Shown: piece after piece, positions 43,700 through 54,228 of the stretch
How positions within the stretch are numbered: the first letter of the stretch is position 1
How the letters are laid out: the number at the start of each line of letters is the position of its first letter
DNA from: Falciphora oryzae
Lineage: Eukaryota; Ascomycota; Sordariomycetes; Magnaporthales; Magnaporthaceae
DNA length: 64,000 nucleotides
Direction of reading: 5' to 3'
Assembly (NCBI GenBank): GCA_000733355.1
Contig: JNVV01000057.1
Coordinates: 1-64,000, forward strand
Position numbers and translations under genes: made by a program
Notes under the pieces: model-generated
The model's database searches: none
Seen by the model: the letters and a program-made list of their open reading frames with translations, nothing else
What the model was told of the DNA's origin: nothing

Positions 43700-45560
43700 A
43701 CGTGGTTCATCACCGAGTGGGTCATATCAGCGAATGGGTCAAAACACGCGACCACGCGACACTTCTTCTTTCGCAACCAATTCCTCCACCAACAACAATG
43801 CCAACGGAAAACGACGAAAGCCGGGTAATTCTTGCCCTTCGGGCTTTGCAATCCAACTTAAAATTGAGTGTGCGGGAGGCTGCAAAAATTTACGAGGTCG
43901 CGAATTCGATTTTGCAGCGTCGAAAGCGCGGCCAACCTGCTCGACGCGATAGCATGCCCAACTCTCGGAAATTGACGGAATCCGAAGAGGAGGCGCTTGT
44001 TAAGTACATACTCGAGCTGGATTCTCGCGCATTTCCTCCCCGGCCTTCTGGTGTTGAAGCTATGGCCAACCGACTGCTCGCCGAACGCGACGCGGGCACT
44101 GTCGGCAAGTGCTGGGTCGAAAGGTTCGTCAAACGCCGCGCAGAGCTCGGCACGCGCTGGATTCGAAAGTACGACTACCAGAGGGCCAAATGCGAAGATC
44201 CCAAGCTCGTTTCCGCGTAGTTCGACCTTGTGCGGAACACTGTGGCCAAATATGGCATCCTGGATGACGACATTTACAACTTCGACGAAACCGGCTTCCT
44301 TATGGGCATGATCGCCGCCGTTATGGTTATTACAACATCGGAAGGCCGTGGCAAAGCAAAGCTGGTTCAGCTTGGCAACCGGGAATGGGCTACAGTTATC
44401 CAAGGGGTTAACTGTTGCGGTTGGGCGATCCCCCCTTTCATTATCGTCAAAAGGCAGTACCACCTAGCCAATTGGTATTCGGAAACCGACCTCCCACGCA
44501 ATTGGGTCATCGCAACAAGTTCCAACGGGTGGACTACGAACGAGCTCGGCTTGGAATGGATTCAGCATTTCGACAAACACACTGCGTCGCGTACGAAAGG
44601 CCCCTATCGTTTGTTAGTGCTAGACGGACACGAAAGCCACCACTCGACGGATTTCGAGCTCTACTGCCAGGAACACAACATCATTACGCTTTGCATGCCT
44701 CCGCATTCGTCTTACTTCCTTCAGCCGCTTGACGTTGGGTGCTTCGGCCCAATGAAGCGGGCGTACGGTCGACAAATCGAAAACCTGATGAGGTCGCACG
44801 TTAACCACGTGACCAAGGTCGAGTTCTTTTCCGCGTTTAAAGCGGCATTTTTTGACTCCATGACCGAAGGAAACATCCGAGGAGGCTTTCGAGGGGCTGG
44901 CCTTGCTCCTTTCAATCCGGATTCGGTTCTGGAAAAGCTGGATGTGAAGCTACGGACTCCAACTCCCCCAAGGACGCCCCTGAACGACCCCGAACCTTGG
45001 ACTTCCAAAACGCCCCGGACAGCCAAGGAAGCAACTGCGCAATCCGAACACATTAAAACTCGAATCACCAATCACCAGGGCAGCTCTCCGACACCTATGC
45101 TGGCGGCTGTGGACCAAATTGCAAAAGGGACGAAAGCGATAATGCACGAAATAGCCCTTCTCCGAGCCGAAGTATCTACGCTTCGAAAGGCGAACGAAGC
45201 ACTAAGCAAACGCCGGAAGGCCAAAAAAACACGTGTCCGACTTGGAGGGTCACTTACTATCGACGAAGTACGAGATGTTCTGGACCAGCAGGAGTTGGAT
45301 AACCAGCTACAGCAAGAAATGCGCGACCATGGGGGTCAAAAAAGGAGGGCGACGACGACTCGTCGGCGATGTGGCACGTGCGGCAAGACCGGACATAACG
45401 CGCGCACCTGTCAGGAGGAAGTAGAAATGTCTAATGTATATAGTTCCGAATAGTTTGAATGGATTGCTGGCGTTGTTGGGTTGGCATGCGAGTTAATTGT
45501 CTAAAGGTCGGGGTGTCGTGACCCATTCGCTGATATGACCCACTCGGTGATGAACCACGT
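43700..45560 (+). mobile_element. pogo copy C, best-preserved pogo/Fot1-type transposon
   Basis: 1,861 bp with 42-bp perfect terminal inverted repeats (ACGTGGTTCATCACCGAG..., modules with core TGGGTCA twice), flanked by TA (43698-43699, 45561-45562), inserted in Copia-2 gag-pol. Confidence 0.95.
43798..45453 (+). pseudogene. pogo copy C transposase, one internal TAG
   Basis: 551 codons from MPTENDESRV. An N-terminal psq-type and CENP-B-type helix-turn-helix pair (LKLSVREAAKIYEV; RELGTRWIRKYDYQ-like region at about residues 112-133) binds the ends; the catalytic DDE region has Asp in NFDETGF, LDGHESHHS and QPLDVGCFGP. A Ser/Thr/Pro linker, a coiled coil and a terminal CCHC knuckle (CGTCGKTGHNARTC) follow. 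The only lesion is TAG at 44218-44220 between the DNA-binding and catalytic parts; copy D has TGG (Trp) there. The element could only move with a complete transposase, by readthrough or by help in trans. Confidence 0.9.
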
Positions 45561-48500
45561 TACGGATTAAACGGAAGAGCTACCCTATACCAAAGGTAAA
45601 GCTACCTTAAACCAAAAGAAAAAATTGGAACAGGGGGCTACTAAAACCAAGCCTAAATTTAATGCGAAAAGCCCTAAAAACTCCCGTGTAGTTGAGCCCC
45701 GTGAGCTCGGCAAGCCACTAAACAAGTCCATTGAAAAGCTTATTCCAAAGGACGTTATTTCACTAAAAAGGGGGACTTCCCATGCAAGAGATCCGTTGCC
45801 CGAGTCTCCCCCAGTAGGTGAGGTACAGGCGGCCCCTTATATCGACATTACCCCTAAAGGCCTCCAAAAGTCAGCTGACGGATGGGTAAGTGCAGAAGGG
45901 GACGTTATAAAAGGGTGTGATGAAGATCTGGCCTTAAAAGCGCTGCTTTGGCACCGCCGATTAGGGCATTTGGGGTTGGCGTTGCTGAAAAAGACTGCTA
46001 AAATAACTGCTGGTTTCCCTAACTTTGATAAGGTTCAAGGGCTGCAATGCGTAATCTGTGCCAAAACTGTAGCGGTATGGAGAACTAAAAAAGGCCCGTT
46101 GCCCTCACCGGATAACGTTTTAAATTCTATCGAAAGGGATACCGTTACTTTATCCCTAACGCCATACAATAGAAAGCCAGTAATCCTTTTGCTTATTAAT
46201 CGAAAATTAAAATATAGGTGGACCTTCCAGCTATCCAGTAAGCACGGCCCAGTAGTGTACACAGCTATAAAGTCCTTTTTTAAAGGCTTAAAAGCAAACT
46301 ACGGGCGCTATCCCTCAAGGTTATTCTTTGATGGTAGTAAGGAGGTTAACTTGGCGCTAAAAGATTGGCTTAGTAAAAAAGGCACTGCGTTTAAAACGTC
46401 AAACCCCTATAACCACGGGCAAAATGGCCTGTTAAAACGCTTTGTAAAGGTGATTTTAGACAGGCTTAGGGCTACGATTACTGCGGCAGGCCTGCCGTTT
46501 TATTTGTGGTGTTATATCCTACTTGCCGTGGTTGAACTAGTGAACGCTACTGCAGTCACTAATAGGGAGCTTAGCCCCTACCAAAAGTTCTATAACAAAG
46601 TAAAACCCGGATCTTCTCACAGGCCTAATTTAGGCCATTATAGGGTGATTGGTACCCATGCGGAGGCATTAATACCCCTGGAACACAGGGCAAAATCGAA
46701 AAAACTAGCAACCAGAACGGAACCCGTCAAGCTCCTCGGAGCCCTGAGCAAAACAACTGTCCTTGTATATGCGCCTGCACGAAGGGCGGTATATAAAACC
46801 TCTACAATCAAGCTATTAGAGGGGGTAACAGTAGAAAATCTCGTTCCAAAGGGGGATAATAATTCAGAGGGGGTTACTATCGAAAACCCTGCTGAAAAAG
46901 GCACTATTCCAATTAGTGTTTTTACCCCCGTTAGTGAATCTAAAAGCGAAGTGAAAATCGATTCTCTACTAAATCAACTGCCTGCGGAGACCTCAAAAGC
47001 TCCGCTACCTACCCTGCAATTCAGGCCCCCTAAGCCTGTCCAAGCCACTGTACGGCCCCCTAAAAAGCCTACAGTTTCAGTGCCCCCGACACGTAAAATA
47101 CCGGTACCTACAGTGGATAAGGAAGTGCGTGTTAGCGATACCTTCGCTGATGTTTTGGGGAAGGCATTACCTAAACCAGACCTAATGGAAGTCGACGATT
47201 TCGTTCACTATATTTGCTATAAGGCAAAACAGGCTGTTAAAAAGAAAAAGCCTGCTAAAGACGGCGAACCCAATTCTTATAAAGAGGCTTTAAAAAGCCC
47301 CTATAATAAACATTGGTTAGCTGCCTTGGGGTTAGAATTCGAGCAACTTTTACGCGCTGGAACTTTTAACTTCCTGCCAAAAGCTAAACTACCTAAAGGG
47401 CGGAGATTAATAACCTGTCAACCGGTTTTTAAGCTTAAAAAAGATAAAGAAAATCGCCCCCTAAAGTATAAAGCCAGGCTGGTTGCTAGGGGTTTTTTGC
47501 AAATAGAAGGCTTGGATTTTATCGAAACCTTTGCCTCTACTAGTATACCGCCTACCTGGCGTATTTTGCTGGCCTTTGCTGCAGCAAAAGATTGGGAGAT
47601 CGAACAAATCGATTTTATTAGGGCATTTCTAAACAGTGACCTTAACGTGGAGCTATACCTTAGTATTCCAAAAGGCTTTAAGGAGTGGTTAGCTACTGCA
47701 ACCCCCGAAATCAAAAAGCTCGCCAAGCATTTTAGCTTTAAATCTTCGGAAGAACAGGTGATCCTGCTGAAAAGGGCACTATATGGTTTGAAACAGGGAC
47801 CCCGTAAATGGCAAAACAAGCTAAAAACCCTACTTAAAAAGGAAGGTTTTACGCCTCTTGTTTCTAATCCAGCGGTTTACTTCAATGCAAAAACAAAGCA
47901 TTTTATTATCACCTTTGTGGACGACTGCTTGTTAATAGGGCCTAATATTAAATATATCCGGTCCCTGAAAAAGTCGTTAAACAAGGTGTATGCATTAGAA
48001 GACCGTGGGCCTGCCACCTATTTTTTAGGTGTTCAAATCATAAGGGATAGGCCTAAAAGGCTTCTTTGGATCCACCAGAGCCAGTACATCGATGAAATGC
48101 TAGTAGCCTTCGGGTTGCAAGATTCTCGAAGTATAAGTATCCCTTTACAACCGGGTGTGCTAAACGATACTAGCGGATCGCCTGTAACCTCTGCCGAAGT
48201 TAAATTGCTACAAAGGATTATAGGGACCGTTATGTATTTGATGCTTTTAACCCGCCCGGATGTCGGTTTTACTGTTTAGTGGATTTCACGCCACCTTATA
48301 ACGCCTACCAACACGCATATAAATGCTGCAAAGAACCTACTTAGGTACTTAGGTACAACCCGTCAAACAACTATCTGCTACGGGCACCTAGGGAAAACAA
48401 CAAGTCCTGTACATGCATAAGTTGCAGGTAACTTGTTAAAATTAGTTAGTTTTAGCGATAGCGATTATGCGGGGGATAAATCCACTTCAAAATCAACTTA

Positions 48501-49055
48501 TGGCTATTTATTTTGCCTAGCAGGTGGTCCCATTAGTTGGAAGTGCAAAAGGGCCAGCACTATAGCCTTTAGCACTGTTGAGGCTGAAACCGATGCTTTA
48601 GCGGAAACCCTTCGAGAGGCGAAGTGGTTAAGGTATTTGTTTACAGAGCTGCAAAGCCCTATTAACGGACCTATTGCTATTTTTGGCGATAACACTGGTT
48701 CTATCGGAAATGCGCACAACCCTACCATGCATGCAAGGACTAAACATACCCTGCTAAAGTTCCATTTCGTTAGGGAGGAAGTTAGCGCTAAAACAATTAC
48801 GATACAGTACATCGATACCAAGAATATGCCCGCTGATGGGTTGATTAAGCCTTTAACCCCTCCAAAACACAAGGCTTTTTTAAAGCTAATGGGCCTACAA
48901 ACCCCAGCTTAAGTTTTTTCCTTAGTGCTTTTTGGTTAGGCTTTTTGTCAATCAGTGCTGGTTACTGCATAGAAAATTTTCTTTACAACCCTTATTTCTT
49001 TTATCCCGTAATTAGCCTTTTCCTTTTTTGCAAGCAAATAATCAAAGAGAGGGGG

Positions 49056-49681
49056 TGTTAAAAGAACTAATGTATTTAGCTTAGGTTGGGTGCATAGGCC
49101 CAACCTACCGTGTACTACCCTTATTAGATTATCTACCCTGTACTGTTGTGGGGTTGTGCACAGGAGTAGCGGGCAGGGCTTATAGCGTACCCGGGGGTGG
49201 CTTACAGCATTTACAGCGCTTACCGAAAGCCTAAAGGTGGCCTGTAGCCCCTGTAGGATGCCTAGGCACCCAAGTCAGCCGTTGTGGGTCGCACTAACTC
49301 GTCTACCCTGCACATATACCCTACACAGAATTGGTCAGAAGTCAATTTGCACAAGTCAGAATTGGAGGCCCAACGCGGAGATGGGTTTGGTGGCCGTGGG
49401 TCGATTTTTTGGAAATCCCATACAAAATAATTTTTCGGAAAATCGCTCGCGGCACCGGAAGCCCCCACGGCGGAGAACCCGCGGGATCGATGTCGGTGGG
49501 TATATGAGGGAAGCGATTGTTGGCGCCCCTCAACTGCAATACAAGCCTGTTCTACCCACTAAGCTTGGGGCCCCGACAGCGCTATTTATAGCGCTTGTCA
49601 GGGCCCAATCCAACTGACCGAGACCCTGCTGGCCACTGTGACTGCGCTGCAAATCCCCGATTTGACCTCCCAATATTAATA
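49056..49681 (+). repeat. Copia-2 3' LTR
   Basis: 626 bp; preceded by AGAGAGGGGG, a polypurine tract. Confidence 0.92.
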
Positions 49682-49686
49682 GTTAC

Positions 49687-50709
49687 GAACGAACTTAGCC
49701 TGGAATGGATTCGGCATTTCGATAAACATATTATAGCTCGTTTTACAGGGTTATATTGTTTGTTAGTGCTGGACGGCTACGAAAGCTACTGTTTGACAGA
49801 TTTCGAGCTTTATTGCCAAAAATATAACATCGTTACGCTTTGCATGCTTCCGCATTCGTTTCACTTTTTTTAGCCGTTTGACGTTAAATGCTTTAGCCCA
49901 ATAAAAAAGGCGTACGGTCGATAAATTAAGGACTTAATAAGGTCGCACGTTAACTACGTAACTAAGGTCAAGTTTTTTTCGGCGTTTAAAGCGGCATTTT
50001 TGGACTTTATAACCAAAGAAAACATTTGAAAAGGCTTTTGAAAAGCTGGCTTTACTCCTTTTAATCCGAATTCGGTTTTGGAAAAGCTAGATGTGAGGTT
50101 ACGAATTCTAATTCCCCCGAAGACGCTTTTAAACGACCCCGAACTTTGGATTTCCAAAACGCCGCGGATAGTTAAGGAAGCAATTGCGTAATCCGAACAT
50201 ATTAAAACTCGAATCACCAATTACTAGGGCAGCTTTTCGATACCCGTGCTAGCGGCTGTAAATTAAATTGCAAAAGGAACGAAAGCGATAATGTACGAGG
50301 TGGCCTTTTTCCGAGCCGAAATGTTTACGCTTTAAAAAGCGAACGAAGCATTAAGCAAACGCCGGAGGGCCAAAAAAACACGTGTTCGATTTGGAGGGTT
50401 ACTTACTATCGACGAGGTACGAAATATTTTAAACTAGCAGGAGCTGGATGGATAGCTATAGCAAAAAATGCGCGATTGTAAGGGTTAGGAAAGGAGGGTA
50501 ACGACAATTCGTCGGCGATGTAGCACGTGCGGCAAGACCGGATATAATGCGCGCACTTGTTAGGAAGAAATAAAAACGTCCGATGTATACAGTTCCGAAT
50601 AATTTGAATGGATTCCTGGCGTTGTTGGGTTGGTATGCACGTTAATTAACTAAAGGTTGGGTGTAAGTGGCCCATTCGGTAGTTTGGCCCACTCGGTGGT
50701 GAACCACGT
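49687..50709 (+). pseudogene. pogo copy B transposase C-terminal part, degenerate
   Basis: Continues the DDE domain after the Copia-2 insertion (LYCLLVLDGYESYCLTDFEL; DGH has become DGY) through to the coiled coil and remains of the CCHC motif. Many CAG/CGA/TGG codons are stops. Confidence 0.8.
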
Positions 50710-50711
50710 TA

Positions 50712-50833
50712 GCGTAAAAAGGTTTTAATATCGTTACCGAAAAAAAACCAGATTTAAGCTATAGCTGCAAACTAATTCTAACCACTTTCAGTGCAAAAAC
50801 CTATAATGCGAGCATATTTAAACTTATTTATAA
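50712..50833 (-). pseudogene. host-element fragment between pogo B and D
   Basis: On the minus strand FFGNDIKTFLR leads up to the pogo B site and continues as NPFFNEYIGNYL on its other side. It belongs with 39106-39402. Confidence 0.35.
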
Positions 50834-50835
50834 TA

Positions 50836-52696
50836 ACGTGGTTCATTAATGAGTGACGCATATTAGCGAATAACGCGTTTTCCATCGCGACTCGCGTTTC
50901 CTACTTTTAACCTTAATTGCTTAACAACCACAAATGGTATCCATATTTAACGAAGTTAAAATTGTTTTTGCTATACGGGCAATGCAATTTAATGCGCAAT
51001 TGAGCATGCGTTCGGCCGCCAAAATCTACGACGTCCTTAAAGCTACGCTGCGTCGCCGACGCGCTAGCTAACCTCCTTGACGCGATTGTATGCCTAAATT
51101 ACAGAAATTGACGGAATCCGAAGAAGAGGCGCTTGTTAAGTACATACTCGAGTTGGATTTTCGAGCATTCCCTCCCCGGCTTTTTGGTGTTGAAGATATA
51201 GCTAACCGATTGCTCGCCGAACGCGACGCGAATACCGTTGGGACCAATTGGGTCGCGAGGTTCGTTAAACGCCGCCCGGAGCTTGGTACGCGTTAGATTC
51301 GAAAGTATAACTACCAAAGGGCTAAATGCGAAAATTCCAAGCTCGTTTTTGCGTGGTTCAATTTTACACAGAACATTATCGCTAAATATAGCATCTTAGA
51401 TAACGATATTTACAATTTCGACGAAACCGGCTTTTTTATAGGCATAATCGCGGCCGTTATAGTTATTACAATATCGGAAGGCCGTGGTAAAGCAAAGCTG
51501 GTTTAACTTAGCAATTGGGAATGGGCTATAATTATTTAAGGGGTTAACTATTACGGTTGGGCGATCCCTTTTTTTATTATCGTTAAAAGGCAGTACCATT
51601 TGGCTAATTGGTATTTGGAAACCGACCTCCTACGTAATTGGGTTATCGCAACAAATTCCAACGGGTGGACTACGAACGAACTCGGTTTGGAATAGATTTA
51701 GCATTTTAATAAACACATTACGTCGCGTACGAAAGGCCCTTATCGTTTGTTAGTACTAAACGGATACGAAAGCTACTATTCGATAGATTTCGAGCTTTAT
51801 TGCTAGGAATATAATATTATTACGCTTTGCATGCTTCCGTATTCGTTTTATTTCTTTTAGCCGCTTAACGTTAAATGCTTTAGCCCAATGAAAAAGGCGT
51901 ACGGTCGATAAATTAAGAACTTGATAAGGTCGTACGTTAACCATATAACTAAGGTCGAGTTCCTTTCGGCGTTTAAAGCGGCATTTTTTAACTTTATAAC
52001 TGAAGGAAATATTTGAAAAGGCTTTCGAAGGGCTAGCTTTGCTTTTTTTAATCCGGATTTAGTTTTGGAAAAGCTGGATGTGAAGCTACGGATTCCAACT
52101 CCCTTAAGGACGCTTTTAAACGACCCCGAACTTTGGACTTCTAAAACGCCCCGGACGGCTAGGGAAGCAATTTCGCAATCCGAACACATTAAAACTCAAA
52201 TTTCCAATTACCAAAGCAGCTTTTTGATATTTATGCTAGCGGTTATGGATTAGTTTGCGAAAGGGGCGAGGGCAATTATGTATCGGGTTAACCTTTTAAA
52301 AAAAAAGTGCTTTAAATTACGAAAGGCGAATAAAGCATTAAGCAAACGCCGGAGGGCTAAAAAAACACGTGTCCAATTTGGAGGGTTACTTACTATCGAC
52401 GAGGTACGAAATGTTTTAAACCAGCAGGAGCTGGATGGGTAGTTATAGTAAGAAATGCGCGATTATGGTGTTTAGGAAAGGAAGGCGACGACGATTCGTT
52501 AGCGATATAGCACTTGCGGTAAAACTAGACATAATGCGCGCATTTGTTAGAAAGAAGTGGAAATGTCCGATGTATATAGTTTTGAGTAGTTTGAATAGAT
52601 TGCTGGCGTTGTTGGGTTGGCATGCGCGTTAATTGATTGGAGGTCGGGTGTGGGTGCGCGATTCGGTGGTTTGCGCGACTCGGTGGTGAACCACGT
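50836..52696 (+). mobile_element. pogo copy D, RIP-degenerate
   Basis: Exactly 1,861 bp between TA duplications (50834-50835, 52697-52698). The right terminus has modules with core TCGCGCA twice, the left a mutated version. The coding region has dozens of stops from changes on both strands (e.g. CAGCTTGG in C reads TAACTTAG here), but keeps TGG where A, B and C have TAG. Confidence 0.9.
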
Positions 52697-52698
52697 TA

Positions 52699-53728
52699 AC
52701 TATTCCACTAAATAAAAGCCCTACTTCCTAATAACGTAAAAAACATATCTTTAAATTAACTTTTATTAAAAGCAGCATATACGGGGTTTATTAAAAAGCT
52801 TATTAATCGTATTTCAAAAAAAAAGCTATCCGTAAAAATAATATTTTTTCCGTTAGTAACAGTGCTAAAATCCTTAAGGTTTTTATAATCGGGCTTAAAA
52901 ATGCTAACGTCCTTTCGCTTAAAACGCGGACCGTTTTTAGTACCAGCTACTTATTATCCCGTTGGTTGGAAATTGTTAAAAGCTCGCTGCTAGTGGGCGG
53001 CGAAATCGGGGGTGCATAAGTTTTAGGTTAGTTACTATTAGGCCAAAACAAGCTAGTTAAAATAACTTATATTGCTTTGCTATTACTTATATTTTAAAAG
53101 CTGCCAAAAGTAAGCTTAGCTTGCTTTTTATTAGTACTTGCGTCCGAAGCTAAAAAACGCGGCTAAAGCAAATTTAAGCGTCGCTATTTAAATTAAACCG
53201 GGGCGAAATTAGCTGTAAGCTATCTCGTAATACCTATTAGTAGCTTTTTAAACGGGAGTAGTAACTTTAGTGTTAAAAGGTACGAAAGTAGGGTGATAAG
53301 GCTACTGCTAATAATTTCGTTATTAAACCGTTTGCTACTAAAAAGCCTGATACCGTGAAAATTAGCGGGCGGATTAATACAGCTTTATACCAAAAGCTTG
53401 GCCGTTATCGTAAAAAACGGGCTAAGGCGCGAGGGTTTTAATGCTTTGGTCGTACTTTCGGATTTACTCGCTATCGCTTTTGCGGTATCGGGGTTTGGAT
53501 ACGGAGGATTTAAGTGCAACGGGAACGGCGAAGTCGGGTCCGGCAAAAGGCTTAAGCGGGGGCTTATTTAAGCGTTTTCCGGTAAGCTCGTAAAAGCGCC
53601 TCGCGTTAATATTAAAGTTACTAAATAAATTATTATCCGCAACCTCAATTAAATAGCCTTTACTGCTGCCTATTCCCGGGTTGGCTTGGTTGCCATAGGT
53701 GCTAACGCGTTTGGAAATCGCGGAATTT
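52699..53728 (-). pseudogene. unidentified element, part left of the LINE
   Basis: RIP-skewed. On the minus strand an open frame enters from the LINE insertion site and runs about 85 codons (ISKRVSTYGNQANPGIG... NARRFYELTGKRLNKPPL) to a stop near 53463; beyond it the frame is stop-ridden. The frame is the continuation of one starting at ATG 59580 on the far side of the LINE. I do not recognise the family; a gag is likely given the basic downstream part. Confidence 0.45.
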
Positions 53729-54193
53729 TATTATTATATTCATACGTCCGTTATGTCTGTAAAAGACCTCGGTGCCTCTACTATGTAGTATTTACATGTA
53801 AAAACCTTTGAACTCGTCCTCGGGTGCGTGTCGCCCCCGCTCCGGAGCCTGGGAGTAAAAACCATGTCTGCTCTTCGTATACGGTCCTGCTGTGTTGAAC
53901 AGTGGTACCGTCTGCTTGTTTTTATGCGACTGCTCGTAAGGGTTCCGTTACGGAAGCGTCCTTGTGATTAGTGGAACAAAAGGAAAGTACGTAAGGGAAT
54001 AAGGGTGTGTTGCGCCGGGGCAGCGCTTCGGTGCCGGGTTTCGCCCTCGTAGCGAAACGGCTGTGTTGGTACTCGTGTTGTGGCGTTCTGGTGTGGCTTT
54101 TCCGCGTTCCCCCTGTAGCGGCTCGGTTGCGTGGCGTCGGTGTCTGCGTGGTTTTCTTTTCCTTTTCGCTTTTCGGGTATAGTGCTTTCGTTT

Positions 54194-54194
54194 G

Positions 54195-54225
<31 letters not shown>
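54194..54225. repeat. 30-bp poly(T)/poly(A) tract
   Basis: Thirty consecutive T on the plus strand. On the LINE's coding strand it is an A tract that begins in the stop codon of ORF2 and separates the coding part from the 3' UTR. Confidence 0.85.

Positions 54226-54228
<3 letters not shown>

Larger units (their letters stand above)
41737..48912 (+). pseudogene. Copia-2 gag-pol, one frame with point stops, split by pogo C
   Basis: ATG 41737 (MQNNPDDGTQ) to stop 48912; all open segments lie in one frame once pogo C and its TA are removed (about 1,770 codons), so there is no frameshift. Gag has a Pro-rich segment and a Lys-rich tail. Protease DIGSIDHIFN at about 43200. Integrase zinc site LLWHRRLGHLG...CVICAK near 45950-46060. 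Reverse transcriptase LVARGFLQIEGLDF, ALYGLKQGPRKW and catalytic FVDDCLL at about 47915. RNase H FSDSDYAGDKSTSKSTYG and IQYIDTKNMPADGL. The 884-codon stretch 45625-48279 is intact, then one TAG precedes RNase H. About a dozen stops, mainly in gag. Confidence 0.92.
40243..49681 (+). mobile_element. Copia-2, Ty1/copia LTR retrotransposon with pogo C inside
   Basis: 626-bp LTRs (40243-40868 and 49056-49681), about ten substitutions apart and mostly transitions, starting TGTTAAAAGAAC and ending in TA rather than CA. Target duplication GTTAC (40238-40242, 49682-49686) within pogo B. Interior starts GGTTATAAGCC (primer-site position). Net length without pogo C about 7.6 kb. Confidence 0.93.
39405..50709 (+). 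mobile_element. pogo copy B, split by Copia-2
   Basis: Left part 39405-40242, right part 49687-50709. Subtracting Copia-2 (9,439 bp) and one GTTAC leaves exactly 1,861 bp, the length of copies C and D. TA at 39403-39404 and 50710-50711. Modules have core TGGGCCA. The left part keeps an open transposase N-terminus (ATG near 39503, to TAG 39923-39925); the right part is degenerate. Confidence 0.9.

Noticed and set aside
43858..44463. Minus-strand ORFs within pogo copies
   Set aside because: Repeated in every copy as the complement of the transposase gene; shadows.
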